Numbered from the stretch's first letter, positions 9,083 through 17,218 are shown. The stretch is DNA of 20,604 nucleotides from Chitinophagaceae bacterium (GCA_021151685.1 JAGKWS010000073.1:1-20604), one strand, 5' to 3'. Notes: generated by a model not told the origin, from the letters alone. A program made the numbers and translations.

Positions 9083-9478
9083 TTAAAAATTGCTGTCGGT
9101 AACGGTGGCTATATAGTCGGCCATGCGGGCACTTCCTTCGTTATAGGTCCATTGGCTCACCAGCAGCATATTGGTACGGCTGCTTTTACCCGTACTTTGC
9201 CGGTATACATTGATGTACACAAAATCGGTAAGACTGCCACCAGTTTCGCGGTAGGTGCTTATGTGGCTTTTGCCCTTTTCTATGGCACCTATGGTAGCTT
9301 CTCGGCTATAGCCTATCCATACGGTATCGGCCACAGTAGCATTGCGTTTCAGGCTCACCACCCTTATGGTATCGCTGGCAAAACTGCGCACCTTATAGCT
9401 CATAACCGATGGTTTGGAGCAAGATGCTGCCACCATCATAACCGTTGCGCCCAATAAAAGTTTTTTACTGTGTACCAC
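9083..9478 (-). CDS. Small putative lipoprotein
   Basis: The 131-residue product begins with a lysine pair and a hydrophobic stretch ending in VAASC, a plausible lipobox with the lipidated Cys at residue 20; the mature part would be about 112 residues, basic and probably beta-rich. No known domain is recognised. The start codon is GTG at 9478, and no ATG precedes the lipobox early enough to leave a normal signal peptide. An exact TAGCTTTG promoter element lies only 6 nt upstream, which would put transcription initiation at about the start codon (leaderless mRNA) if both are right. It is followed 49 nt later by recQ on the same strand, so the two may be co-transcribed, and it diverges from gcvT. 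Confidence 0.75.
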   Translation of the reverse strand: MVHSKKLLLGATVMMVAASCSKPSVMSYKVRSFASDTIRVVSLKRNATVADTVWIGYSREATIGAIEKGKSHISTYRETGGSLTDFVYINVYRQSTGKSSRTNMLLVSQWTYNEGSARMADYIATVTDSNF

Positions 9479-9484
9479 TACCTA

Positions 9485-9492
9485 CAAAGCTA
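9485..9492 (-). promoter_or_regulatory. Bacteroidota-type -7 element (TAGCTTTG)
   Basis: Exact TAnnTTTG match on the minus strand, 6 nt from the GTG of the lipoprotein gene. If functional, transcription would begin at or very near the start codon and could continue into recQ. Confidence 0.4.
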
Positions 9493-9586
9493 ATAAAAGA
9501 AGTGGTTTATTCGGCATCCGCCTTTACCCTCAACGGGCTATCTTATATCATTTCCAAATATCTGACGCGCTCTGCAAATAGAATTT

Positions 9587-9594
9587 TATTTTTG
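9587..9594 (+). promoter_or_regulatory. Bacteroidota-type -7 element (TATTTTTG)
   Basis: TATTTTTG matches TAnnTTTG exactly and ends 21 nt before the gcvT ATG, the same spacing seen for the flavin oxidoreductase and TlpA-type genes. This supports the gcvT start chosen and a leader of about 14 nt. The -33 box is unclear. Confidence 0.5.
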
Positions 9595-9615
9595 TTGGCA
9601 TATACAAACCAAAAA

Positions 9616-10704
9616 ATGAAGAACACACCATTCACACAAAAACACATAGAGCTGGGTGCCAAGATGGCCCCCTTCGCTGGCTACAACATGCCCATCTCGT
9701 ACACAGGCATCAACGAAGAACACAACTGCGTACGCAACAATGCCGGTGTTTTTGATGTGAGCCACATGGGCGAGTTCATTCTGAAAGGCCCCAACGCGCT
9801 CGACCTCATTCAGCGCGTTACCAGCAACGATGCTTCTAAGCTTACCGATGGTAAGGCACAGTACTCTTGCCTGCCCAACCATGATGGCGGTATTGTAGAC
9901 GACCTGCTGGTATATTGTATAGAAACCAACAAAACTTATATGTTGGTGGTCAACGCATCGAACATAGAAAAAGACTGGAACTGGATAAGCAGCTTCAATA
10001 CCAATGGGGTAGAGATGCACAACATATCGGACAAAACCGGTTTGCTGGCCGTACAGGGCCCCAATGCTACAGCCCTCATGCAGCAGCTTACCGATATGGA
10101 CATCACCAGCCTGAAGTACTACACATTTGCCAAGGGTGTTTTTGCCGGCGTAGAGAATGTAGTAGTGAGCTATACCGGCTATACCGGTGCCGGTGGTGTA
10201 GAAATATACTTTGAAGACAATGGCGACAATGCCACCAAAATATGGGATGCCATCTTTGGCGTAGGTACACCACAGGGCCTTAAGCCAATAGGTCTTGCCG
10301 CGCGTGATACCCTGCGTCTCGAAAAAAGCTTCTGCCTGTATGGCAACGATATTGATGATACCACCAGTCCGCTGGAAGCAGGCTTGGGATGGATCACCAA
10401 ATTCACCAAAGACTTTACTGCCCGCCCCATACTGGAAAAACAAAAGGCCGAAGGACTCACCCGCCGCCTGGTAGGTATAGAAATGGTAGACAAGGGCATA
10501 CCTCGCCATGGCTACAAGGTGCAAAACGAGGCAGGCGAAGAAATAGGTGTGGTAACATCGGGTACACAGTCGCCCACACTGGGCAAGGCAATAGGCATGG
10601 CCTATGTAACCATGGCACATGCTGCCGAGGGTACTACGGTAAACGTAATGATACGTGACAAGGGTGTGAAAGCGGTAGTGGTAAAAACACCGTTCCTGCC
10701 ATAG
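9616..10704 (+). CDS. gcvT: Glycine cleavage system T protein (aminomethyltransferase)
   Basis: GcvT transfers the one-carbon unit from the aminomethyl-lipoyl arm of GcvH to tetrahydrofolate, giving 5,10-methylene-THF and ammonia in the cytoplasmic glycine cleavage complex. The 362-residue protein has normal length. Visible family signatures are the N-terminal HIELGAKMAPFAGYNMPISY, DVSHMGE at 48-54, GGIVDDLLVY at 91-100 carrying the acidic pair that binds folate and catalyses (D95/D96), LLAVQGPNA, the SYTGYTGAGGVEIYFE segment, and ARDTLRLEKSFCLYGND towards the C-terminal barrel. The frame is open further upstream to 9445, but family length, the KNTPFTQKH start and the upstream -7 element favour ATG at 9616. 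A strong hairpin terminator follows the TAG stop. gcvH and gcvP are not in the window. Confidence 0.96.
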   Translation: MKNTPFTQKHIELGAKMAPFAGYNMPISYTGINEEHNCVRNNAGVFDVSHMGEFILKGPNALDLIQRVTSNDASKLTDGKAQYSCLPNHDGGIVDDLLVYCIETNKTYMLVVNASNIEKDWNWISSFNTNGVEMHNISDKTGLLAVQGPNATALMQQLTDMDITSLKYYTFAKGVFAGVENVVVSYTGYTGAGGVEIYFEDNGDNATKIWDAIFGVGTPQGLKPIGLAARDTLRLEKSFCLYGNDIDDTTSPLEAGLGWITKFTKDFTARPILEKQKAEGLTRRLVGIEMVDKGIPRHGYKVQNEAGEEIGVVTSGTQSPTLGKAIGMAYVTMAHAAEGTTVNVMIRDKGVKAVVVKTPFLP

Positions 10705-10722
10705 TTTCTTAGATTATATAAC

Positions 10723-10757
10723 AGCCGCATGGTCTACAAGCCATGCGGCTTTTTTTA
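10723..10757 (+). terminator. Rho-independent terminator after gcvT
   Basis: A perfect 10-bp stem AGCCGCATGG / CCATGCGGCT (10723-10732 and 10741-10750) with an 8-nt loop is followed by a run of T from 10750 to 10757. It starts 18 nt after the gcvT stop, so gcvT is likely monocistronic and fabI has its own promoter in the 228-nt gap that follows. Confidence 0.9.
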
Positions 10758-10985
10758 TTTATTTGTGGTGGGTTTTGCAGTGCTATTATACATAAAGCAG
10801 CTACAATGCACCCTGTTATTGCTACCTTACACGGCACAAACAAAAAATGTAGCGGACTACTTCAATATTTTCATGATTTTTGCAGCCGCTTAGGTACATA
10901 CTTCACGCCCATGGTATATGGCTACGGGCATGTGAAAACAGAACGTAGGCAAAAGCACATCATCACTTACACAAAAAGACCAAAT

Positions 10986-11816
10986 ATGTCACATCAACTG
11001 CTGAAAGGAAAGAAGGGTATTATATCTGGGGCCCTCGATGAACGTTCTATAGCATGGAAAACCGCCCTTGCTGCGGTGGCACAAGGTGCCGAGATAGTAC
11101 TTACCAATGCCCCCATAGCCATGCGCATGGGCAAGATAAACGAACTGGCCAAAGCATGCAATGCTCAGGTAATTGCTGCCGATGCTACATCAGATGCCGA
11201 CCTCGATAACCTGATGACAAAGAGTATGGAAATATTGGGCGGAAAGGTAGATTTCATCCTTCACTCTATAGGTATGTCGCCTAATGTGCGCAAGAACATT
11301 GGCTATACATCTTCCAATCACGAAAATTTCCTGAAAACACTCGATATATCGGCCCTGTCGCTGCACCGTATGCTGCAAGCCGCCATGAAGGCCGATGCCA
11401 TTAACGATTGGGGCTCTGTAGTGGCACTCAGCTACATAGCGGCACAGCGCACCTTCCCCGGTTACAACGACATGGCCGATGCCAAAGCCATGCTGGAAAG
11501 CATAGCGCGCAGCTTTGGCTACCACTACGGTTTTGCCAAAAAAGTAAGGGTAAATACCGTATCACAGTCGCCCACCATTACTACAGCGGGTTCCGGCGTA
11601 TCTGGTTTCGATGTGTTTTACGACTATGCCGAAAAAATGTCGCCATTGGGCAATGCAAGTGCCGAAGATTGTGCCAATTTCTGTGTCATGCTCTTCAGCG
11701 ACTTCACCCGTATGGTCACTATGCAGAACCTGTTTCACGATGGTGGCTTCTCCAATACCGGTGTTAGCGCACGCATCATAGAAGATATGAATAAGGCAAA
11801 TGGCCAGCAGGCATAG
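10986..11816 (+). CDS. fabI: Enoyl-[acyl-carrier-protein] reductase (NADH), FabI
   Basis: FabI reduces trans-2-enoyl-ACP, the last step of each type II fatty acid elongation cycle. The 276-residue protein is a short-chain dehydrogenase fold with the FabI-specific signatures: dinucleotide loop GIISGALDERSIAW at 11-24, LHSIGMSP near 92-99, the extra Tyr of LSYIAAQ at Y150, and the catalytic pair Y160-x6-K167 in GYNDMADAK. QSPTITTAGSG near 230 forms the flexible substrate loop region. Length is normal. The frame extends upstream to 10743, but those residues are non-conserved and overlap the gcvT terminator; ATG at 10986 (MSHQLLKGKKG) matches family N-termini. The stop is TAG, followed by a large inverted repeat ending in six T before porQ. 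Confidence 0.97.
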   Translation: MSHQLLKGKKGIISGALDERSIAWKTALAAVAQGAEIVLTNAPIAMRMGKINELAKACNAQVIAADATSDADLDNLMTKSMEILGGKVDFILHSIGMSPNVRKNIGYTSSNHENFLKTLDISALSLHRMLQAAMKADAINDWGSVVALSYIAAQRTFPGYNDMADAKAMLESIARSFGYHYGFAKKVRVNTVSQSPTITTAGSGVSGFDVFYDYAEKMSPLGNASAEDCANFCVMLFSDFTRMVTMQNLFHDGGFSNTGVSARIIEDMNKANGQQA

Positions 11817-11847
11817 GCCAACACAATAATAAAATTGACAGAACGTT

Positions 11848-11908
11848 AAAAAATGGCGGTATGCAGCAATGCCAGAGGAATATCTGACGCTGAATGCCGC
11901 CATTTTTT
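11848..11908 (+). terminator. Long inverted repeat between fabI and porQ, probable terminator
   Basis: AAAAAATGGCGG (11848-11859) and CCGCCATTTTTT (11897-11908) are perfect 12-bp complements around a 37-nt loop; inside, CAGC and GCTG can pair after a 4/4 internal loop. The 3' arm ends in six T, as in an intrinsic terminator, and the 5' A-run could make it bidirectional. The large loop is atypical, so an attenuator for porQ is an alternative. Confidence 0.55.
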
Positions 11909-11930
11909 CAAAAACCCGGGCAAAAGATAC

Positions 11931-13049
11931 ATGAAGCGCAAGGAACTGGCTACAATTCTCATAATGGCTACTGCCACACTACCCACGGGTAGTGCCCATG
12001 CACAGGTTACCGGCGGGCAATACGCATTCGAGTTTCTCAGGTTATCCAATTCGCCACACGTTTCGGCCCTCGGTGGCATCAGTGTCGCCAATCCTGATGC
12101 CGATATCTCGCTCGCACTGCAAAACCCGGCCATGATGCGTGCCGGCTTGCACAATCAGCTACAGCTCAACTATAATGGGTTGTATGCCGGTGTTAGCTCG
12201 TCCAACCTCAACTACGGCTACCATGCCGATAAGATTGCCACCTCTTTCGCCCTTGGGGTGCAGTACCTCAATTACGGGTCTTTTACCCAAACCACATTTA
12301 CCGGTACCGAAGAGGGTAGTTTCAGAGCGTCCGACTATGCCATCTCTTTGGCTGCCGCCCGCAGCTATGGCCAGCACTGGCGTTATGGGGCTACCGTAAA
12401 GGCTGCACACTCATCGCTGGGGGCGCAGCGGGCTACTGCTGCCATGATGGATGTGGGCATCAACTATTTCGATACCGGCTCTCTTTGGGACTTTGGTGCT
12501 GTTGCCAAAAACATGGGGGTAATGCTCGACAAGTATACCGAAAACAACAGTGCCGAGCCTATTCCTTTCGATTTGCAATTGGGTGTTTCCAAAAAGCTGA
12601 AACATGTGCCACTGCGGCTTTTCAGCACGGTACACCACCTATACCAGTGGGATATCCGGTACAACAACCCTGCCGATGCTACATCGAATACGCTCATCAG
12701 CACGGCCGATAGCAATCAGAAAACAAAAAGTTACTTCACCGACAAGTTGTTCCGGCATTTCATTTTCGGAGCCGAGTTTGTGTTGGGCAACAAAGTCACC
12801 ATCACCGGCTCTTACAATGTGCTGCGCCGTCGCGAGATGGCACTGCAAACCATACAGGGGGTGTCTGGCTTTTCTTTTGGTGCCGCTATCAATCTCAACA
12901 AGTTTCTCATACACTACGGCCGCTCTTATTACCACATAGCAGGCCCTTACAACGAGATCGGTATTACCATGCGCATGAACAAGCTGTTTGGTCTTGGCCA
13001 AACGGGCGAAAAAATTGGCTGGAATTCCGACTATCCCGATTGGCAATAA
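11931..13049 (+). CDS. porQ: Type IX secretion system protein PorQ
   Basis: PorQ is an outer-membrane beta-barrel protein associated with the PorU/V/Z attachment complex of T9SS, which processes secreted CTD proteins at the cell surface. From ATG at 11931 the product has 372 residues, with a signal peptide MKRKELATILIMATATLPTG ending at about SAHAQ (25). The mature protein opens with GGQYAFEFLRLSNSPHVSAL then GGISVANPDADISLALQNPA, the characteristic PorQ N-terminus, and continues as repeated amphipathic strands with many Tyr, Asn and Gly, ending in GITMRMNKLFGLG. The frame is open upstream to 11853, but that part overlaps the hairpin and lies before the signal peptide. Stop TAA. A CTD-bearing T9SS substrate gene follows, consistent with but not required by the function. 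Confidence 0.88.
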   Translation: MKRKELATILIMATATLPTGSAHAQVTGGQYAFEFLRLSNSPHVSALGGISVANPDADISLALQNPAMMRAGLHNQLQLNYNGLYAGVSSSNLNYGYHADKIATSFALGVQYLNYGSFTQTTFTGTEEGSFRASDYAISLAAARSYGQHWRYGATVKAAHSSLGAQRATAAMMDVGINYFDTGSLWDFGAVAKNMGVMLDKYTENNSAEPIPFDLQLGVSKKLKHVPLRLFSTVHHLYQWDIRYNNPADATSNTLISTADSNQKTKSYFTDKLFRHFIFGAEFVLGNKVTITGSYNVLRRREMALQTIQGVSGFSFGAAINLNKFLIHYGRSYYHIAGPYNEIGITMRMNKLFGLGQTGEKIGWNSDYPDWQ

Positions 13050-13086
13050 CTGGCATCATTTTTGCGTGTGTATACATGCATCTGTG

Positions 13087-13120
13087 CCGAATGCTTTGTA
13101 TATCAGTAAATAGCATTCGG
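13087..13120 (+). repeat. Perfect 9-bp inverted repeat between porQ and the T9SS cargo gene
   Basis: CCGAATGCT (13087-13095) and AGCATTCGG (13112-13120) flank a 16-nt AT-rich spacer. A T-run (13134-13140) begins 13 nt after the second arm, too far for a standard terminator. The site lies 17 nt upstream of the candidate promoter of the next gene, so it could be an operator or a weak porQ terminator. Confidence 0.5.
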
Positions 13121-13137
13121 TATGGCTAAAATATTTT

Positions 13138-13166
13138 TTTGATTTATTCCAAATTCTTTAACTTAG
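13138..13166 (+). promoter_or_regulatory. Candidate Bacteroidota promoter of the T9SS cargo gene
   Basis: TTTG at 13138-13141, a 17-nt spacer, then TAACTTAG at 13159-13166 (one mismatch to TAnnTTTG), 24 nt before the ATG at 13191. Both boxes and their spacing are close to the phylum consensus. Confidence 0.4.
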
Positions 13167-13190
13167 CATTAATTGTCAATTAAAACGGAA

Positions 13191-15098
13191 ATGAAAAAAT
13201 TGCTACTTGCGGCTGTGGCGCTTACCACAGTATCTCTTACGGCTTCGGCTCAGACGAGAATGACCATTCATGAGGAGTTTACAGGCGAGAACTGCGGCCC
13301 TTGTGCAGCTACCAATCCCGACTTTTGGGATTTATGCAACACGCCTCCCAACCCTACCAAGCTCATACACATTGCCTACATGGCGCCTATACCTTCATCG
13401 GGGTGGTACTACATGCGCAATCAGGCTACCAACGATGCACGCCGTTCTTACTATGGTGTTACATCTGCCCCCAGTGGCAAGTACGATGGTACTGCTACCG
13501 GTAGTGGCCACCCGGGCGATTTTACGCAGGCGCACATCGATGCCGAGGCTGCTGTGCCTTCTCCATTCAATGTTACTGTTACCAGCGACTGGAACAGTAC
13601 ATACGATGGTGTAGTAACAACTGTTAACGTAACCTGTGTTACGGCATTTGCTACCACTACTCCCGGTGGCTTCAAATTGCGTGCAGCACTTATTCAAACC
13701 GATGTTTTCGATGCCCCTCCCGGTTCTAATGGCGAAACACATTTCGAAAACGTAGTGCAGGCTATGTACCCTAATGCAACCGGTACTACATTGCCAGATT
13801 CGTGGACTGTGGGTGAAACACACTCTTACACCATTACTGGTACCGTGCCTGCTTATGTAGAAAAAGACGAAGCACCCCAAATGGTAGTTTGGTTGCAGGA
13901 TGATGTTACTAAAAACATCAAACAAGCTGGTATTGCCGCTCCATTGGGCCCTGTACCAAACGATGCTGCACTTACTACTGTAACCAGCTCTTCTTTAGAG
14001 TGTGTGCCTAATGGCCCGTACACAGTAAGCCACAGCGTTACATTGAAGAACTCTGGTTCTACAACGCTCACATCTGCTACCATCTACTATCGTGTAGGTA
14101 CAGGCGCACTGGCATCTATATCATGGACAGGTTCGCTGGCTACAGGTGCTACAGAAGTAGTAACTATGCCAACAGTTGCTGTAACAGTTGCAGGGCCCGC
14201 TTACCAGATTATTTATGACTCTGTTGCCAGCCCTAACGGTTCTTCAGACATGTCTGTAATGAATAACGTTCGCGGTAAAGCACTGTTCCTGCAGAGCACT
14301 ACTGCATTGGCTATGCCTTACAACACCAGCTACGAAACTGCTGATGTAGGCAAATTCTACCAGTCTGATAACAACAACAATGGCAACAGATGGGGTGTAT
14401 ACACTGGTTCTGCTACATTTGGTAAAACAGGTACCAACGCAGCAGGTTTCGAGTGTTATGCATATGCGGCTGGCGAGTCTGAAGTAATTACTCTGCCAAA
14501 CGTAAGCTTCAGCACTACAAGCGCACTCAACTTCTGGGAAGCTTATTGCCAATACAATACTACTACCGATGATAAACTGGAAGTAGTATACTCTACCAAC
14601 TGTGGCTCTACCTGGACTTCTATTTGGGAAGCTGCCGGTGCTGCTTTGTCAACATCTCCTATCAGCACCAGTGCATTTGGTCCTACATCTGCCAAGTATG
14701 TTAAGAAAACAGTAAACCTCAGTACAGTGCCAGCCGGAGCTTTGCTTGCCTTCCGTGGTACCAGCGATTTTGGTAACAATATGTGGGTAGACGATGTAAA
14801 CATTTCTCCTATAGTGTCTGTTAACGATGTGGCTGGTGCCGACCTCGCATTGTCAGTATTCCCCAACCCTGCTACAGATGCTTCTACAGTTTCTTTCAAC
14901 CTCAGAAACAATGCCGTAGTAAGTGTAACAGTAGTAGACGGTGTTGGTCGTGTAGTAGCTCAGGTAGCTGAGGGCAACCTTACTGCCGGCAATCACAAAT
15001 TCAATATCAACTCTGCAAACCTTGCAGCAGGTGTATACAACGTAATGATAACTACCGATGCAGGTACCGCTACACAGCGCCTGTCAGTAGTTCGCTAA
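13191..15098 (+). CDS. Secreted Omp28-like protein with C-terminal T9SS sorting domain
   Basis: From ATG at 13191 the product has 635 residues. A signal peptide MKKLLLAAVALTTVSLTASA is cleaved before about Q21. EEFTGENCGPC (C35, C38) opens an Omp28-like thioredoxin-fold domain of about 220 residues. Then comes a CARDB-like beta domain (about 255-370, starting PNDAALTTV) and a beta-sandwich resembling MAM/'choice-of-anchor' domains (about 375-540, ending MWVDDVNI). Residues 543-635 are a type A T9SS C-terminal domain, with the FPNPATD motif, a central DGVGR turn and AAGVYNVMI before the terminal strand ending SVVR. It should be exported by Sec, moved across the outer membrane by T9SS and anchored or released after CTD removal. 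The role is unknown; adhesion or redox activity are guesses. porQ lies directly upstream and a strong terminator follows. Confidence 0.92.
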   Translation: MKKLLLAAVALTTVSLTASAQTRMTIHEEFTGENCGPCAATNPDFWDLCNTPPNPTKLIHIAYMAPIPSSGWYYMRNQATNDARRSYYGVTSAPSGKYDGTATGSGHPGDFTQAHIDAEAAVPSPFNVTVTSDWNSTYDGVVTTVNVTCVTAFATTTPGGFKLRAALIQTDVFDAPPGSNGETHFENVVQAMYPNATGTTLPDSWTVGETHSYTITGTVPAYVEKDEAPQMVVWLQDDVTKNIKQAGIAAPLGPVPNDAALTTVTSSSLECVPNGPYTVSHSVTLKNSGSTTLTSATIYYRVGTGALASISWTGSLATGATEVVTMPTVAVTVAGPAYQIIYDSVASPNGSSDMSVMNNVRGKALFLQSTTALAMPYNTSYETADVGKFYQSDNNNNGNRWGVYTGSATFGKTGTNAAGFECYAYAAGESEVITLPNVSFSTTSALNFWEAYCQYNTTTDDKLEVVYSTNCGSTWTSIWEAAGAALSTSPISTSAFGPTSAKYVKKTVNLSTVPAGALLAFRGTSDFGNNMWVDDVNISPIVSVNDVAGADLALSVFPNPATDASTVSFNLRNNAVVSVTVVDGVGRVVAQVAEGNLTAGNHKFNINSANLAAGVYNVMITTDAGTATQRLSVVR

Positions 15099-15119
15099 TA
15101 CAAATGGTTACTACAATGG

Positions 15120-15147
15120 AAGGGCTGCAGCAATGCGGCCCTTTTTT
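15120..15147 (+). terminator. Rho-independent terminator after the T9SS cargo gene
   Basis: A 10-bp stem AAGGGCTGCA / TGCGGCCCTT (one G-T pair) closes a stable GCAA tetraloop and runs into six T (15142-15147), 21 nt after the stop codon. Confidence 0.92.
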
Positions 15148-15456
15148 GCATGTATAAGGCTGCATTATTGCTACGGGCAGCCTTTGTAGTGCATTGTATT
15201 GTAAACGGGTATTTTAGCAGCATATTTTGCCAGTAGCGGCCTTGGTATTGGTAGCAAGTACAAAGGCCTGTATTTGTGCTGGGTAAGCAATGTATGGCAG
15301 GTTAGTACCATAGCCATCATATTAATGCAAACAACCAAAAGGGCTTTGTGTTGTTAACATAAACCGTAACCCTTTGCGATACTCTTATGCGTCTGCCCGC
15401 ATTGTTGCTGTAACTTTTGAGAGATCTGATTTATATCAACGTGATATGCGAAATAT
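15148..15456. other. Gene-free spacer between convergent units
   Basis: About 310 nt between the T9SS cargo terminator and the stop of the response regulator gene. No convincing reading frame, RNA gene or hairpin with T-run was seen. Composition moves from the denser left side to the AT-rich right side within this spacer. Confidence 0.6.
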
Positions 15457-16107
15457 TTAACTCACTATGCCCGTTTTAATTGCAAAAAGAACAAGCCCAG
15501 CCACATTTTTGGCACCAGTCTTTTCTATCAAATTGGTTCTTATACCCTCTATTGTCCTTGAACTAAGGTATATTTTTTCTGCAATTTCTGTAGTAGTCAG
15601 TTCCTGGCATATCAATCTTAGCACTTCTATTTCTCGGTTATTCAGTTTTATTTGGACTCGGTATTTATTCTTGGAATTGCTCTTGTAGATAATGTTTTTC
15701 AACATTGTATTGCTCATAAGGTCATTGAAGTAATAATCATTTTCATAAACAGTACAAATAGCTTTTTTTATTTCAGTTGGGTCTGCATTTTTTAGTAAGT
15801 AGCCATTAATCCCTAACTCCAGTAAATGTAAAATGAACTGTTCGTCATCGTAGGTGGTAAGCATTAGTATTTTAATGCCAGGGTACTGTTCTCGTATTTT
15901 CTTTGTTGCTTCAATTCCATCCATTTCTGGCATTTTCAAATCCAACAAAATAACATCGGGCAGGTGTTTTTCAATCAGTTCTAACAACAAAATACCATTT
16001 TCTGCTTCACCCACTAATGCTAACTTTTGATCATCTGCAAGGGCGAAACGAAGTCCCTGGCGAAATATTTTGTGATCGTCTGCAACAGCGTATTTAATCT
16101 TAGCCAT
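15457..16107 (-). CDS. NarL/LuxR-type two-component response regulator
   Basis: The 216-residue protein has a receiver domain (about 4-120) with acidic residues D10/D11, the phospho-accepting D56 in VILLDLKMPEMDG, the switch residue T84 and K106 in YLLKNAD. A LuxR-type helix-turn-helix domain (about 150-213) contains LNNREIEVLRLICQELTTTE and a recognition region LSSRTIEGIRTNL. It is expected to bind DNA as a phosphorylated dimer. The sensor kinase gene lies upstream on the same strand but is separated by 328 nt that contain one copy of the palindromic element, so separate transcription or processing is likely. Start ATG (MAKIKYAVADDH), stop TAA. The targets are unknown; local AT-rich neighbours are the natural candidates. 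Confidence 0.93.
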   Translation of the reverse strand: MAKIKYAVADDHKIFRQGLRFALADDQKLALVGEAENGILLLELIEKHLPDVILLDLKMPEMDGIEATKKIREQYPGIKILMLTTYDDEQFILHLLELGINGYLLKNADPTEIKKAICTVYENDYYFNDLMSNTMLKNIIYKSNSKNKYRVQIKLNNREIEVLRLICQELTTTEIAEKIYLSSRTIEGIRTNLIEKTGAKNVAGLVLFAIKTGIVS

Positions 16108-16295
16108 AAAAGTTGTCTCTGTTTTTGTACACTAGGAGAAGATGGCGAAATAAAGTATACCAAGTTTAATGATTATATTTCTTTGTGCAAAGCGCGGTAT
16201 CCGCGAATGATGAATCGTTTAAGCACTTCTGCATTGCCGCACAAATGGAATAGAATTGTTGGATTGGTGTATTTTAGAGCCTGTTTAAGAATTAT

Positions 16296-16402
16296 TGCTT
16301 GTGTTTATTACGAGCGTTGTTTTTGAGCGAAACAAGGCTCATTTTGCAGCCATAGGCCTTCCTATAGCGAAAATGTAACGAAGTAGCAGCCCAAAAACAA
16401 CC
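16296..16402. repeat. Palindromic repeat element, copy A
   Basis: This copy aligns over about 105 bp with 17888-17995, sharing GCTTGTGT, TATTA, TTGTTTT, GCGAAACAA and a CATA…TATxGCGAA core. It has nested symmetry: GTTGTTTTTG (16316-16325) with CAAAAACAAC (16392-16401), exactly concentric with ATAGG-CCTT-CCTAT (16352-16365), and nearly concentric CATTTT / AAAATG (16340-16345, 16370-16375). It lies 33 nt past the stop of the kinase gene on the minus strand and upstream of the response regulator. Confidence 0.8.
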
Positions 16403-16435
16403 ATAAGAAATGCAATGAATAAATCTAACCCGCTC

Positions 16436-17218
16436 TTAGTTTGCCATCTTCACTAATGGAATCGTGAGTTCAGTTTTATACATTTTGTCATTTGCTTTGT
16501 AGAATCTTATCGTAGCATTTATTGCTTTTATCCTGTTCACTATGTTTTTCAATCCGCTTGCACCCTTTTTATATATTAGTTCTTCATACATTTCCTGCGT
16601 CATTCCCATTCCGTCATGACAATATACTATCATAATTTCACTTTGTGTGCAGTTTGTTTCTAATGTAATTACCTCTGCATTAGAGTGTTTAATGATATTA
16701 GCAAGCAATTCCTGAGATATACGGTACACGGCAAGCTCCACATTATCAATTGTACGCGGTATTGGTTCTTGTGTGGTATGTGTAGCTCTTATTTTGCCAG
16801 ACTTATTTATAGTTTCTATTAATGACTGCAAAGCCAATTCCAAACCAAGGTGTTGAAGAGTAGCGGGCTGAAGTTTATGCGAAATATTCCTGATTTTGCT
16901 TATGCTCTCATCCAGTAGTTCTTTCGACTGGTTTATAATATGTTCTTCATAATGTGTATCCTTTTCCTTGTACAAAAACAACCGGGCCGATGCCAAGGTT
17001 GCTCCAACATCATCATGTAGCTCAGATGCTATGCGCATACGCTCGTCTTCTTCGCTTTGTATAGATGCTTGTATCAGTTCTAACTGCTTTTGGTCATTTA
17101 TCCGCCTTATTTCTTGTTGGTGCTTTATTACGCGACGTTGGTATAATACTACGAAGAATACGATGCCTACTGCCAGCAATAACATGGCAGCAACTGCTGT
17201 TATGACTATTGATTCCAT
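16436..17218 (-). CDS. Sensor histidine kinase (HisKA_3 / NarX-like family)
   Basis: The 260-residue protein has one N-terminal membrane helix (about 8-26), a short coiled region (27-60), the HisKA_3 dimerisation motif ERMRIASELHDDVGATL with phospho-accepting H68, and an HATPase_c domain (about 155-255). In that domain the N box is QELLANIIKHSNA with N174, and the G boxes are DGMGM (202-206) and GASGLKNI (219-226). It has no sensor domain of its own beyond the single helix, so sensing probably depends on the multi-pass protein encoded immediately upstream, whose frame overlaps this one by 125 nt. It should phosphorylate the response regulator encoded downstream. Start ATG at 17218; a later start would remove the membrane helix. 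Stop TAA. Confidence 0.92.
   Translation of the reverse strand: MESIVITAVAAMLLLAVGIVFFVVLYQRRVIKHQQEIRRINDQKQLELIQASIQSEEDERMRIASELHDDVGATLASARLFLYKEKDTHYEEHIINQSKELLDESISKIRNISHKLQPATLQHLGLELALQSLIETINKSGKIRATHTTQEPIPRTIDNVELAVYRISQELLANIIKHSNAEVITLETNCTQSEIMIVYCHDGMGMTQEMYEELIYKKGASGLKNIVNRIKAINATIRFYKANDKMYKTELTIPLVKMAN

Noticed and set aside
8089..9102. A 337-codon plus-strand frame antisense to recQ
   Set aside because: recQ has complete helicase motifs on the other strand; the antisense product is Cys/Tyr/His-rich with no domain and is a composition-driven shadow.
9586..10620. A 344-codon minus-strand frame antisense to gcvT
   Set aside because: gcvT is complete and conserved on the plus strand; the antisense product has no recognisable features.
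10743..10985. N-terminal extension of the fabI frame
   Set aside because: It begins inside the gcvT terminator and the extra residues do not resemble FabI; ATG at 10986 fits the family.
16270..16295. GAGCCTGTTTAAG beside element A as an insertion-sequence end
   Set aside because: It is not repeated beside element B and no inverted partner or transposase gene is present, so there is no support beyond a vague resemblance.
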